Source: Dehalococcoidia bacterium (GTDB taxonomy: Bacteria; Chloroflexota; Dehalococcoidia; Tepidiformales; Tepidiformaceae). From it: 64,000 nt of DNA. Numbering within the stretch: the stretch's first letter is position 1; every line of letters begins with the position of its first letter. A program made the translations under genes and the position numbers. The stretch spans positions 39,294-103,293 of the forward strand of contig JAJEIT010000065.1 of the NCBI GenBank assembly GCA_022827945.1, in the 5' to 3' direction. Of the stretch, positions 39,126-48,903 are shown piece after piece. The notes below the pieces were generated by a model that worked only from the letters and a program-made list of their open reading frames with translations, made no database searches and had not been told where the DNA came from.

Positions 39126-41753
39126 ATGGCAAGGCTCGGCTTCATCAACCGCGTCGTGGGCGGCTCGAACGAGCGCGAGGTCAAGCGCCTCAGCTCGGAG
39201 ATCCGCGCGATCGAGGATCTCAGCGCGGAGTTCGAGCGGCTCTCGGACGAGGAGCTGGGCGGACTGACGAAACAGTTCCGCGAGCGGCTGACCCAGGGCG
39301 AGACGCTGGACGACATCGCGTACGAGGCGTTCGCGACGGTTCGCGAGATGGCGTGGCGCAAGGTCCGGGAGCGTCCCTACCCGGTCCAGCTGATGGGCGG
39401 GATGGTGCTGCACCAGGGGAAGATCGCGGAGATGCGGACGGGCGAGGGCAAGACTCTCACCGCGGTCGCGGCGCTCTACCTGAACGCGCTGGCGGGGAAG
39501 GGCGCCCACCTGGTGACGGTGAACGACTACCTGGCCCGTCGCGACGCGGCCTGGTACGGGCCCGTGTTCCACGCGCTCGGGATGAGCGTGGGCATCATCC
39601 AGAACGACCACATCCAGTACCTGTATGAGCCTGGCTACCGGCCGGGTGAGGACGGGGAAGGCGGTCTCGAGGACCTGCGTCCCTGTGAGCGTCGCGACGT
39701 GTACCGGACGGACGTGACGTACGGCACGAACAACGAGTTCGGGTTCGACTACCTGCGCGACAACATGGTGCGCGAGTCGGAGCTGAAGACGCAGCGGCCG
39801 CTTTACTACGCGATCGTCGACGAGGTGGACAACATCCTCATCGACGAGGCGCGGACGCCGCTCATCATCAGCGGGCAGGCGGAGGAGGCGGCCGGGACGT
39901 ACCAGCAGTTCGCACGGGCGGTGCGCGGCCTGCACGTGGAGCTCGACTACCAGATCGACCAGAAGGCGAAGCACGTGGCCCTGACGGAGACGGGCATCGC
40001 CAAGATCGAGCGGGCGCTCAGGGTGGACAACGTGTTCGGCGGCGACCCGCGGGTCGCGCGGCACCTGGAGGCGGCGCTCGACGCCGAGTACCTGAAGCGT
40101 CCCGACCGCGAATACGTGGTGCGCGACCGCGAAATCGTGATCGTCGACGAGTTCACGGGGCGGATGATGCCGGGACGGCGCTGGAGCCACGGCATCCACC
40201 AGGCGGTGGAGGCGAAGGAGAACGTGCCCATCCAGCGGGAGTCGCTGACGTACGCGACGATCACCTTCCAGAACTACTTCCGGCTGTACGAGAAGCTGGC
40301 GGGGATGACGGGAACGGCGGAAACGGAGGCGGAGGAGTTCGCGAAGATCTACGACCTCGACGTGGTGGTCATTCCCACGAACATGCCGATGGTGCGCGAC
40401 GACCAGGAGGACGTGGTCTACATCAACGAGAAGGCGAAGTTCGCGGCGGTGGTGGAGGAGATCGTGGGGATGCACGGACAGGGGCGGCCGGTGCTGGTGG
40501 GCACGACCTCGATCGAAAAGTCGGAATACCTGGCGGCGCTGCTCCTGCGGCGGGGAATCGACCACGAGGTGCTGAACGCGAAGCAGCACGAGCGCGAGGC
40601 CCACATCGTGGAGAACGCGGGCGAGCCGGGGGCGGTCGTGATCGCGACGAACATGGCCGGGCGCGGCACGGACATCAAGCTCGGGGAGGGGGTCGCCAAC
40701 GCGGGCGGGCTGCACGTCATCGGGACGGAGCGGCACGAGTCGCGGCGCATCGACAACCAGTTGCGGGGGCGGTCGGGACGGCAGGGCGATCCCGGTTCGA
40801 GCCGCTTCTTCGTCTCGTTCGGTGACGACATCATGCAGCGCTTCGCGCCAGACTGGGTGCCGGGCATGCTGGAGAAGATGGGGATGACGGAGGACCTGCC
40901 CCTCGAATCGCGCATGGTGACGCGCGCGATCGAGCAGGCGCAGCAGAAGGTCGAGGGCTACAACTTCGACATCCGCAAGCGGCTGGTGGAGTTCGACGAC
41001 GTCATCAACGAGCAGCGCGCGGTGCTGTACACGGAGCGGGACAAGGTGCTGGAGGGGGCGGACGTGCGCGAGAACGTGTTCTCGTTCGTGACGGAGGAGG
41101 TGGACGGCATCGTCGAGCGGAACAGCGACGAGGGCTTCGATGCGAGCCTCGTCCACACGGAGCTGGGGGAGATCATGCCGCCCGACATCCTGCCGAGCCT
41201 CGAGGAGATCGAGGAGAAGCGGGACCGCGTCGCGGACACCGCCCTGGACCGCATCGAGGATCGCTACGAGGAGATCGAGGAGACGGTGGGCGAGGAGATC
41301 GCGCGCAAGATGGAGCAGTGGCTCCTGCTGGAGTCGATCGACTACCACTGGCGCGAGCACCTGACGGCGGTGGAGGAGGTGCGGCAGAGCGTGGGTCTGC
41401 AGGCGTACGCGCAGGTCGACCCGCTGGTGGCCTTCAAGCGCGAAGGCTACGACATGTTCCAGCAGCTGCAGGGGAACATCCGGCGGCAGGTGGCGCAGGC
41501 GGTCTTCAAGATGCGGGCGAGGGACCTGCCGCCGCCAACGCCGAACGGCGGGACTGCGCGCCGTCCGGACGCGCCCCAGGCTCCCGTGCAGGCGCAGGGG
41601 AACGGCCGCGGCAACGGAGCGCAGGCCCAGGGCAGGAGCGCCACCGCGACCGCGACGGCGCCAAGGCCGGGCGGCAAGAAGATCGGGCGGAACGATCCCT
41701 GCTACTGCGGCAGCGGACGCAAGTTCAAGAAGTGCCACGGCAAGCTCGCCTGA
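39126..41753 (+). CDS. secA: Protein translocase subunit SecA
   Basis: MRTGEGKTLTA, VNDYLARRDAAWYGPVF, MAGRGTDIKLGEGV, C-terminal zinc motif CYCGSGRKFKKCHG. Confidence 0.98.
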   Translation: MARLGFINRVVGGSNEREVKRLSSEIRAIEDLSAEFERLSDEELGGLTKQFRERLTQGETLDDIAYEAFATVREMAWRKVRERPYPVQLMGGMVLHQGKIAEMRTGEGKTLTAVAALYLNALAGKGAHLVTVNDYLARRDAAWYGPVFHALGMSVGIIQNDHIQYLYEPGYRPGEDGEGGLEDLRPCERRDVYRTDVTYGTNNEFGFDYLRDNMVRESELKTQRPLYYAIVDEVDNILIDEARTPLIISGQAEEAAGTYQQFARAVRGLHVELDYQIDQKAKHVALTETGIAKIERALRVDNVFGGDPRVARHLEAALDAEYLKRPDREYVVRDREIVIVDEFTGRMMPGRRWSHGIHQAVEAKENVPIQRESLTYATITFQNYFRLYEKLAGMTGTAETEAEEFAKIYDLDVVVIPTNMPMVRDDQEDVVYINEKAKFAAVVEEIVGMHGQGRPVLVGTTSIEKSEYLAALLLRRGIDHEVLNAKQHEREAHIVENAGEPGAVVIATNMAGRGTDIKLGEGVANAGGLHVIGTERHESRRIDNQLRGRSGRQGDPGSSRFFVSFGDDIMQRFAPDWVPGMLEKMGMTEDLPLESRMVTRAIEQAQQKVEGYNFDIRKRLVEFDDVINEQRAVLYTERDKVLEGADVRENVFSFVTEEVDGIVERNSDEGFDASLVHTELGEIMPPDILPSLEEIEEKRDRVADTALDRIEDRYEEIEETVGEEIARKMEQWLLLESIDYHWREHLTAVEEVRQSVGLQAYAQVDPLVAFKREGYDMFQQLQGNIRRQVAQAVFKMRARDLPPPTPNGGTARRPDAPQAPVQAQGNGRGNGAQAQGRSATATATAPRPGGKKIGRNDPCYCGSGRKFKKCHGKLA

Positions 41754-41769
41754 CAGGACCGACGCGCCC

Positions 41770-42153
41770 GTGAGCGTTCTCGCGACGCTGGGGCTGGGCG
41801 CGGACGGCGTGCGGGCGATGCTCATCGACCCACCGGACGAGGTGCTCGGCGAAGCGGGTCGGCTCGATCCGCGCCCCACCGTGGCGAGCTCGCTGCAAGT
41901 GGCGGAGCCCGCGCTCCAGATCGCGTGGTGGCCACAGCGGGACGAGTTGACGGCGGAAGGCATCAGCAAGCTCGCCTGGATGCTGTCCGTCGTCGAGGGG
42001 GCCGAGGGGTGGCTGGTCAGCGACGGCGACGAGGAGAGCCCAACACGGGAGGTGCTGCTGGCGGCGGTGACGGAGTCGGCGCTGCGCGTGGAGGGGGAGA
42101 CCGCGCTCGATGACGGCGGGTTCGCGGTGCGGCTGGCGGCCGGCGAGGGGTAG
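41770..42153 (+). CDS. Conserved hypothetical protein (DUF3052-like?)
   Basis: VSVLATLGLGADGVRAMLIDPPDEVLGEAG...; downstream of secA. Confidence 0.55.
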   Translation: MSVLATLGLGADGVRAMLIDPPDEVLGEAGRLDPRPTVASSLQVAEPALQIAWWPQRDELTAEGISKLAWMLSVVEGAEGWLVSDGDEESPTREVLLAAVTESALRVEGETALDDGGFAVRLAAGEG

Positions 42154-42180
42154 CGCGCCGCGCACGGTACGATCGCGGGG

Positions 42181-42834
42181 ATGGCGACGACCGTCCTGAT
42201 CCCGGTGAACCGTCTCGACCGCGCCAAGGGGCGGCTGGCGGCGCTGCTCGAACCGGCGGAGCGGGCCGAGCTGGTACGCCGTTCGCTGGCAGCGGTGCTG
42301 GCAGCGGTGGAGGGGGCGGGGATGAAGGCGGTCGTGCTGACCTCGGACGAGGCGGTCGCAGCGCAGACGCCGGCGGGGGTACGGGCGCTGGGGGAAGACC
42401 CGGACCTGCGGGGATTGAGCGCGCAGCTCGAGCGGGCCAGCGGGCTCCTGGCCGTCGAGGAACTGCTGATCCTGCACGCCGACCTGCCGCTGGTGACGGC
42501 GGAGGCCCTCCGGGAGCTGGTCGCGCAGGCGCCACCGGCGCCGTCGGCGACGCTCGTGCGTCCCGGAGACGGTGGCACGAACGCGATGTTGCTGCGCCCG
42601 CCGGGGCGCTTCCCGCTCGCGTACGGGCGGGGCAGCGGCGACCTGCACGAGGCCGCGGCGCGGGAGGCGGGGCTCGCGGTCCGACGCGCGGACGTACCGG
42701 CGCTCGCGCTCGACCTCGACACGCCGTCGGACGTGCGCGAGCTGTTGTCGACCGCGGAGGGCCGGGCGTCGGAGGCGGGGCGCTACCTGGTCGAGATCGG
42801 CATCGAGGGGCGGGAGGCGTTCAGGGAGGGGTAG
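42181..42834 (+). CDS. cofC: 2-phospho-L-lactate guanylyltransferase (F420 biosynthesis)
   Basis: TVLIPVNRLDRAKGRLAALLEPAERAELVRRSLAAVLAAVEGAG; HADLPLVTAEALREL; GDGGTNAMLLRPP. Confidence 0.88.
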   Translation: MATTVLIPVNRLDRAKGRLAALLEPAERAELVRRSLAAVLAAVEGAGMKAVVLTSDEAVAAQTPAGVRALGEDPDLRGLSAQLERASGLLAVEELLILHADLPLVTAEALRELVAQAPPAPSATLVRPGDGGTNAMLLRPPGRFPLAYGRGSGDLHEAAAREAGLAVRRADVPALALDLDTPSDVRELLSTAEGRASEAGRYLVEIGIEGREAFREG

Positions 42835-42836
42835 GG

Positions 42837-43388
42837 TCAGGCCGGCTCCGCGACGCGTCGGAAGGTCGCGCCCTCTTCGGCGAAGAGCCAGGCGTCCGGA
42901 AAGGTCAGGTTCTCCCAGAACCCGACAGCGTCGAGGCCTTCGATCGCATCCGCCGCCCAGACGCTCATGGCGAGACCGTGGCCGACGGCGATGGTCGTGC
43001 CCTCCGGCCCCCAGTGCTCGACCAGCGCGCTCAAGACCCGCCGCAGGACTTCGTCGCGAGACTCCCAGCCGGGGGCGGAACCGGACCGCAGGTACTCGCG
43101 GGCGACGGCGCGGTAGTCGCCCTCGGTCCAGGGGCGCTGGACCTCACGGAGGTCGGCGCAGACCTCGGCGGGGGCGAGGCCGAGGGCGTCGCACAACGCG
43201 TCCGCCGTCTCGATTGCCTTGCGCTCGTCGCTGGTGACCACGGACACCGGGGCGAGGGCGGTCAGCGAGCGGGCGAGGCGCGCGGCCTCTTCCCGGCCTT
43301 CGGGCGCGAGGGGCCAATCGCGGGCGGGGGTGGCGGGGTCCGGGATGGGCAGGGCATGGCGGACCCAGAGAAGCTGGCGGGCGCTCAT
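42837..43388 (-). CDS. Histidine phosphatase family protein
   Basis: LLWVRHALPIPD, TSDERKAIETA, VGHGLAMSVW. Confidence 0.85.
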   Translation of the reverse strand: MSARQLLWVRHALPIPDPATPARDWPLAPEGREEAARLARSLTALAPVSVVTSDERKAIETADALCDALGLAPAEVCADLREVQRPWTEGDYRAVAREYLRSGSAPGWESRDEVLRRVLSALVEHWGPEGTTIAVGHGLAMSVWAADAIEGLDAVGFWENLTFPDAWLFAEEGATFRRVAEPA

Positions 43389-43539
43389 ATGGACTCCATC
43401 GTATCGGGGCAGCCTGCAGGCACCCCGCAGCAGATACGGTCTCCATAACCGTTCGAGGACGCGAATCTTGGGCAATCGCACAGGCGAGTGAGCAATTCCC
43501 CGTGCGAGAATGGATGGCACTCTCGCCGGAGGCGGCGCC

Positions 43540-44370
43540 ATGCCTATCCAGGTCACCCTACTTTCGCACAGCGAGGACCCGATGCGGTCCCTCTACATGG
43601 CGTACCGGACGTGCTACAGCCAGCTCACGCCCCAGCAGGTGGCGGCGCGCATCGAGGACGAACGCATTCCGCGCGAGAAGATGCACAACTTCATCGTGGA
43701 GCGGCTGAAGACCGGCCACGCGAGCCCGCTCGAGCAGGTCTGGTTCGAGTTCGGTATCTCGGGCGTGTCGCGAGCGTTCAGCCACCAGTTCGTGCGGCAC
43801 CGGGTGGGGATCTCGTTCGAGCAGCAGAGCCAGCGGTACGTGACGTACAAGAAGGGCGAGTTCCCCTACAGCATCCCCAAGAGCGTCGAGAAGGCGGGGA
43901 TGTCGGAGCAGATGGAGGATCTGTTCGGGAAGGCGGGCGCCCTCTACGAGGAGCTGGTGGAGGCGGGCGTGCCGGCCGAGGACGCGCGCTTCCTGCTGCC
44001 GAACGCGACGAGCACGAACTTCAAGATCACGGTGAACTTCCAGAGCCTTCTGCACATCTGCGACCTGCGGCTCTGCACGCGGGCGCAGTGGGAGTTCCGG
44101 CGGGTGGCGGCGCTGTTGCGGTCGGAGGTTGCGAAGGCCGTGCCGGAGCTGGGCAGCTACCTGCAGCCGAAGTGCGGGGAGCTGCGCACCGGCTACTGCG
44201 ACGAGTCCGTCGAGGACTGGGAGGCGTGCCCCATCGGGCGGGTGCGTCCCCACAAGGACGCGCTCTTCCGGCTGTACGACCAGTACCGGAAGGGCGAGCT
44301 GCAGCCGCTGCGCGAGGAGGACTGGGACGCGATCGAGGGGATCGGTGCGGAGGTAGCAGGCGGCGGCTGA
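43540..44370 (+). CDS. thyX: Flavin-dependent thymidylate synthase family protein
   Basis: FSHQFVRHRVGISFEQQSQRYV (ThyX motif region), LPNATSTNFKITVNFQSLLHICDLRLCTRAQWE. Confidence 0.9.
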   Translation: MPIQVTLLSHSEDPMRSLYMAYRTCYSQLTPQQVAARIEDERIPREKMHNFIVERLKTGHASPLEQVWFEFGISGVSRAFSHQFVRHRVGISFEQQSQRYVTYKKGEFPYSIPKSVEKAGMSEQMEDLFGKAGALYEELVEAGVPAEDARFLLPNATSTNFKITVNFQSLLHICDLRLCTRAQWEFRRVAALLRSEVAKAVPELGSYLQPKCGELRTGYCDESVEDWEACPIGRVRPHKDALFRLYDQYRKGELQPLREEDWDAIEGIGAEVAGGG

Positions 44371-44405
44371 TCGCGGGCGGCTCGCGACCTCGCTACGCTA
44401 GGAGC

Positions 44406-45077
44406 ATGGCTCCGAGCGCGCGCACGATCGTGGTCCGGGACCTGGGGCTCACCCGCTACGGCGAGGTCCACCGGCTCCAGCAGGAGCTGCAGGCCGAGCG
44501 CATCCGCGGGGAGGGCGTCGACACGCTCCTCCTCACCGAGCACCAGCCGGTGTTCACGCTGGGGCGGAACCATCCCGAGCCGAACCTGCGGGCGACGGAA
44601 GCGATGGTGCGGGCGGCGGGCATCGAGGTGGCGCAGACCGAGCGCGGGGGCGACATCACCTACCACGGTCCGGGCCAGCTTGTCGCCTACGGCATCATCG
44701 ACCTGCAGGCGTGGGGCGTGCGGGTCGTCGACTACGTGTCGGCGCTGGAGGACACGATGTTCGGCGTGCTGGGCGAGTGGGACATCGAGGGGCGGCGGCA
44801 CGAGTGCGCGCGCGGGGCCTGGGTGGGGGAGCGGAAGGTGGGGTCGGTGGGGCTGCACGTGCGGCGGTTCGTCTCGATGCACGGGGCGGCTTTGAACGTG
44901 GCCCCGAACATGGAGCACATCGCGCTGATGAACCCCTGCGGCCTTGAAGACACGGAGATGACGAGCCTGTCGGCGGAGGCGGGGCAGGCGGTGGCGGTAA
45001 TGGAGGTGGGCAAGGCGTTCGTGCGGCAATTCGCGCGGGTGCTCGAGTGCGAGGCGAGCCGTTGGGGAGATGACTAA
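44406..45077 (+). CDS. lipB: Octanoyltransferase
   Basis: LLTEHQPVFTLGRNHPEPNLR, ERGGDITYHGPGQLVAYGIIDL, GVWVGERKVGSVGLHVRRFVSMHGAALNV-like region. Confidence 0.94.
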   Translation: MAPSARTIVVRDLGLTRYGEVHRLQQELQAERIRGEGVDTLLLTEHQPVFTLGRNHPEPNLRATEAMVRAAGIEVAQTERGGDITYHGPGQLVAYGIIDLQAWGVRVVDYVSALEDTMFGVLGEWDIEGRRHECARGAWVGERKVGSVGLHVRRFVSMHGAALNVAPNMEHIALMNPCGLEDTEMTSLSAEAGQAVAVMEVGKAFVRQFARVLECEASRWGDD

Positions 45078-45143
45078 CGGCGAGCGCTACTGCTGGCTCG
45101 GCCTTTCGGCATGCGAAGACGACATCGGCGGACACTTGAGCGA

Positions 45144-45362
45144 ATGCAGGCAACGCCAACGCCTGCCGATATCAGGTGGGCGGAGATTGAGTCGTTGCTG
45201 ACAGCCCTGGGTGTGAATATCACCGAGCGCGCGGGCTCTCGTGTACAGTTGAACAAGGGCCGCTACTCCATTGTCGTGCACAGGCCTCACCCCAGGCCTG
45301 AGGCTAGCCGAAATACCGTGCGCGACATCGCTAGGTTTATCGAGCAGGCGGGGGAGAAGTGA
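45144..45362 (+). CDS. HicA-family toxin-like protein
   Basis: IRWAEIESLLTALGVNITERAGSRVQLNKGRYSIVVHRPHPRPEASRNTVRDIARFIEQAG; overlaps hicB-like start. Confidence 0.8.
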   Translation: MQATPTPADIRWAEIESLLTALGVNITERAGSRVQLNKGRYSIVVHRPHPRPEASRNTVRDIARFIEQAGEK

Positions 45363-45598
45363 TGCTGGAGTACAAGGGATACGTCGCCGAGGTCGTGTAC
45401 GACGATGAGGCGGGAGTTCTCCATGCCAGGGTGGTCAACAGCGGCCCCTACCCGGTGGCGAACGCCGAGGCGACGGATGTCGAGGGCATCAGGCGCGAGT
45501 TCCAGATGTCAGTCGATATCTACCTGGAAGGGTGCGCCGAGCTCGGCATCGAGCCCATCCCGCCCGCAGCCGCACCGGCGTGGACGGGCGCTGGCTGA
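45359..45598 (+). CDS. HicB-family antitoxin-like protein
   Basis: YKGYVAEVVYDDEAGVLHARVVNSGPYPVANAEATDVEGIRREFQMSVDIYLEGCAELGIEP. Confidence 0.82.
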   Translation: MMLEYKGYVAEVVYDDEAGVLHARVVNSGPYPVANAEATDVEGIRREFQMSVDIYLEGCAELGIEPIPPAAAPAWTGAG

Positions 45599-45601
45599 CG
45601 C

Positions 45602-45805
45602 CTAGCGCGGGCGGGTAACGGAATCGAGCAGGCGGCGGGTGGCCTCCGCGACCTGCTCGACGGCCTCCTCGAACGCTTCCTCGTTGCGGCGCGAGGGCGC
45701 CCGGAAGCCGCTCACCTTGCGCACGTACTGGAGGGAGGCCTCGCGAATCTCGTCGTCCGGGGCGACGCCCTCAGGGCTACGCAGCCGCTTGATGCTGCGG
45801 CACAT
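45602..45805 (-). CDS. DUF2277 family protein
   Basis: MCRSIKRLRSPEGVAPDDEIREASLQYVRKVSGFRAPSRRNEEAFEEAVEQVAEATRRLL. Confidence 0.88.
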   Translation of the reverse strand: MCRSIKRLRSPEGVAPDDEIREASLQYVRKVSGFRAPSRRNEEAFEEAVEQVAEATRRLLDSVTRPR

Positions 45806-45807
45806 GG

Positions 45808-46305
45808 CTACACCTCGGGAGCGGGCGGCTTGCTGGGCCGTCGCGCTTCGACCCAGGCCATGCCGGCCGCGAGCGCGGCGATGCTGAAGCCGAGCAGGAC
45901 GCCGATGGTGATGGAGAAGCTGTCGCGGAGACCGTCGGGGCCGGTGGTGAGGGCGGCGCGCCAGAGGTCGAAGCCGGTGAGGGCCACAGCGAAGAAGAGC
46001 AGGGTCACGCCGGTCGAGGCTTCGAGCCAGGCGCGTCGCAGCACGAGGTAGGCGAGGGAGATGCCGCCGAGGGCGTAGAGGGGGATGGTGACGGGCACGA
46101 CCCAGTCGCGGACTTCGGTCCAGCTGGCGCGGGCCTGAAAGGCGATCGCGACGAAGGCGGCGGTGCAGGCCACACCGACGGCGATGTGCAGGAGCAGGCG
46201 GGCGTAGTCCTGGCGGTCGGCGGGTGCGCCGGGGCGGGTGTCGCGGTCGTGGACGACCTCGCTCTTGTCGGGTTCGACGGGCGCGGCGGCGGAGAAGTCA
46301 GCCAT
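45808..46305 (-). CDS. Four-TM membrane protein, unknown function
   Basis: Four hydrophobic segments after an acidic N-terminus. Confidence 0.6.
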   Translation of the reverse strand: MADFSAAAPVEPDKSEVVHDRDTRPGAPADRQDYARLLLHIAVGVACTAAFVAIAFQARASWTEVRDWVVPVTIPLYALGGISLAYLVLRRAWLEASTGVTLLFFAVALTGFDLWRAALTTGPDGLRDSFSITIGVLLGFSIAALAAGMAWVEARRPSKPPAPEV

Positions 46306-46350
46306 CGCCCGCGATCATGGCGGGCGGGCGTCAGCGGGGCAAGCGGGGCG

Positions 46351-47580
46351 CTAGAACTCGTCGATGCACCAGGGGGCGGTGTGCCAGCGGAAGATGGCGT
46401 CGGCGAGGCGGAGGGCTTCGGGCGCGCCTTCGACGCGGCCGGCGCGGGCGAGCACCGACGGGGAGACATCGCCCAGGTAGACGGCCCCGAGGGCGTCGGC
46501 GCCGAGGGTAACGTCGGGGGATGCGTCCGTGGGGCGGCAGGAGGCCCTGCCGTTCTCCACTGTGAGCTCGAAGCGGCCGGCGGCCCAGGGTCCGAAGGAG
46601 TCGGTCACATCGAGGACGAGGCGGCCGTCGGTGAGGTAGGCGCGGCCTTCGAGAGCCTTCGGCACGTCGAGGATGCGCGCCCAGAGCGTGTCGCGGGGGA
46701 TGCGGCGGAGGTGGCGGGGGTCGGCCAGCATCCAGAAAAGGGGGTCGTCGGGCGGACGGTTGTCGGCCTGGATGGTGCCGATGAGGTCGACGCCGAAGAG
46801 GTAGCGCCAGAGGGCAGTCTCGGCGACGGAGTTCAGGGCGACCAGCTCGTGCAGGCGCAGGATTCCGCGGGGGAGGCCCTCGGGCCAGTCGGACTTGACG
46901 CTGTAGATGGCGTAGCCCTCGGGGCCGTCGGCACCGCTGTACTCGACGTACAGGCGATTCGTGAAGCCGTCTTCGGGCTTCTCGGTGCTGGGGATGACGA
47001 ACCCCCTCCAGAGGTAGGGGAAGCGCGTCATCATGCCGGGGCGCGACTCGCGCAGCCGGTCGTGGATCGCCGGCCAGCGCTCGAGAGCGGCGTCGGGGGC
47101 GACGAAGCGCACCTCACCGGGGGCGTCCGGGGCGTCGGCGCGGAACTCGGTGTGGCGGCGGTCGATGCTGACGCGGTCCGACTGGGCCGCCATCCCGTAG
47201 CCGAAGCGGCCGTAGATGACGCTCTCCGAGGCCCAGAGGGCGGCGAGCGGCTCGCCCCGGTCCCGGATGTCGTCGAGCTGGCGGCGCATGAGCTCGGTGA
47301 GGACGCCGCGCCGCCGGTGCGTCGAGGACACGGTGACGGCGGTGACGCCGGCCGTCGGGAGGTCGCCACCGGGGACGCTCATGGAGAAGGGGATGGAGTG
47401 CGTCTTACCCACCATCTCGTCGCCGTCGAAGGCGGCAATGCCGCGATCGAAGTCGAAGTGGGGGCGGATGGGCTCGGCCCAGGCGGTCGCCCCCTCGGGA
47501 CTATCGAGGAAGCCGCGGGCATTGCCGGCGACCCACTCGTCCCAGTCGTCCTCGATGAGCTGACGGTAGGTGATGGCCAT
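46351..47580 (-). CDS. Eis-like GNAT N-acetyltransferase
   Basis: TAGVTAVTVSSTHRRRGVLTELMRRQLDDIRDRGEPLAALWASESVIYGRFGYGMAAQ; C-terminal SCP2-like domain. Confidence 0.88.
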   Translation of the reverse strand: MAITYRQLIEDDWDEWVAGNARGFLDSPEGATAWAEPIRPHFDFDRGIAAFDGDEMVGKTHSIPFSMSVPGGDLPTAGVTAVTVSSTHRRRGVLTELMRRQLDDIRDRGEPLAALWASESVIYGRFGYGMAAQSDRVSIDRRHTEFRADAPDAPGEVRFVAPDAALERWPAIHDRLRESRPGMMTRFPYLWRGFVIPSTEKPEDGFTNRLYVEYSGADGPEGYAIYSVKSDWPEGLPRGILRLHELVALNSVAETALWRYLFGVDLIGTIQADNRPPDDPLFWMLADPRHLRRIPRDTLWARILDVPKALEGRAYLTDGRLVLDVTDSFGPWAAGRFELTVENGRASCRPTDASPDVTLGADALGAVYLGDVSPSVLARAGRVEGAPEALRLADAIFRWHTAPWCIDEF

Positions 47581-47648
47581 CGATCGACTATGGCGGGGAG
47601 GGAGCCAACGGGCCAGACGGGGGCAGGGGCAGCGCGTAGGCTTGAGCC

Positions 47649-48296
47649 ATGAGCAGGATTGGCGCACTGGCGCTAACGGCGGGCGTCTCCGCGGATGCGG
47701 TGGCAGGGGCGCTGGCGGGGTACGCGGAGGGGGACGCGCGGGTGGTGGTGGTCGAGGCAGCGGCGGACGCGGACCTGGGGGCGTGGCCGGGGGAGCGGGT
47801 GCGCCGGCTCTGGCGGGACTACCCCCTGCCGGTCGTATTCGCGTTCGAGGGACGGTTGGCGGGCGCGGAGGCGGCCTTCGCGCTCGGGTGCGACATCCGC
47901 GTGTGCGGCGCGGAGGCGGCGATCGAGCTGGACGGGGCGTCGATGGACGACCTGACGGCGGAACGGACGCGGACGCTGCTGGGGTTGGGGGCGGGGGACG
48001 TCATCCCGGCGAGGCTCACGGCGGGGGAGGCGCTGGAGGCCGGGCTGGTCTCGCGCGTGGGGCCGGCGGGGAGCGCGGGGAAGGTGGCGCGAGGTGCGGC
48101 GGAGGCGGTGGCGGCGCGGGGTCCGATCGCGACCCGGCTGGCGAAGGAAGCGGTCTGGCGGGGGCTGGATCAGCCCCTCGAACAGGCCCTGCGCTTCGAA
48201 ACCGATTTGACCTTGCTCCTGCAAGCGACCAAAGATCGGGCTGAAGGCGTGCGGGCGTTCATGGAAAAGCGCCCGCCGGACTTCACTGGGGAATAA
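47649..48296 (+). CDS. Enoyl-CoA hydratase/isomerase-like protein
   Basis: Crotonase fold features: AFEGRLAGAEAAFALGCDIRVCGAEAAIEL; divergent catalytic region. Confidence 0.65.
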   Translation: MSRIGALALTAGVSADAVAGALAGYAEGDARVVVVEAAADADLGAWPGERVRRLWRDYPLPVVFAFEGRLAGAEAAFALGCDIRVCGAEAAIELDGASMDDLTAERTRTLLGLGAGDVIPARLTAGEALEAGLVSRVGPAGSAGKVARGAAEAVAARGPIATRLAKEAVWRGLDQPLEQALRFETDLTLLLQATKDRAEGVRAFMEKRPPDFTGE

Positions 48297-48299
48297 CGA

Positions 48300-48551
48300 A
48301 TGATCGTTTTGCTTGAAGAACAAGAGTCGTGGTCGCTGATGATGCTTGTCAGCGCGGTCGCGATCGACAATGCTGACATCTCCTTCGAAGGGAAAGAGGC
48401 GATCCGGCGCTGGCGCTCGGATCACCAGGAGGGTTCACCCGAGCTGGAGGCGCTGACGGAGGCTCTGAATGGCCGGCTGAACGCGGCCATCGATGAGAAG
48501 CTCATGAGGCGGGTCAAGAGCAAGGGCCGCTACGAGACGGTGAGGAGATAG
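48300..48551 (+). CDS. Small hypothetical protein A (paralogue of next gene)
   Basis: EAIRRWRSDHQEGSPELEALTEALNGRLNAAI aligns with the following ORF. Confidence 0.6.
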   Translation: MIVLLEEQESWSLMMLVSAVAIDNADISFEGKEAIRRWRSDHQEGSPELEALTEALNGRLNAAIDEKLMRRVKSKGRYETVRR

Positions 48552-48553
48552 CC

Positions 48554-48799
48554 ATGGTTCAGGTGAACTACAGCGACGACGAGATCAACGAGATGCTGGT
48601 AGAGCTCGTGAACCGCATGGCGAGTGAGGCGGAGCTGAGCGCGAAGGACCGGGCGATGCTGAAGCGCTGGCGCTCCTCGGAGATGAAGCTCGGCAGCGAC
48701 GAGCTGGACGACCTCGTGCGGAAGGCGAACGAAGACCTCGCCAAGAACCTCTCGTCACGCGAGAAGAGCGCCATCCGAAGGCCCGACTGGCGCCAGTAG
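48554..48799 (+). CDS. Small hypothetical protein B (paralogue of previous gene)
   Basis: RAMLKRWRSSEMKLGSDELDDLVRKANEDLAKNL. Confidence 0.6.
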   Translation: MVQVNYSDDEINEMLVELVNRMASEAELSAKDRAMLKRWRSSEMKLGSDELDDLVRKANEDLAKNLSSREKSAIRRPDWRQ

Positions 48800-48833
48800 G
48801 CGCCATCAACGCCTGCTCCCCGGGCAGCACAAT

Positions 48834-48864
48834 GCGCCGGCCTCCAGGGCCGGCGCTCTTGTTG
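48834..48864 (+). terminator. Strong terminator-like hairpin
   Basis: GCGCCGGCC-TCCAG-GGCCGGCGC followed by TCTTGTTG. Confidence 0.65.
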
Positions 48865-48903
48865 CTTCCGCGCCCGGGGCTGCGGTCGCCGTAAACTGGC
48901 CGC

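Noticed and set aside
39096-42722. 1208-aa minus-strand ORF
   Set aside because: Lies antisense to secA and following genes; low-complexity Arg/Pro/His-rich translation typical of high-GC shadow ORFs.
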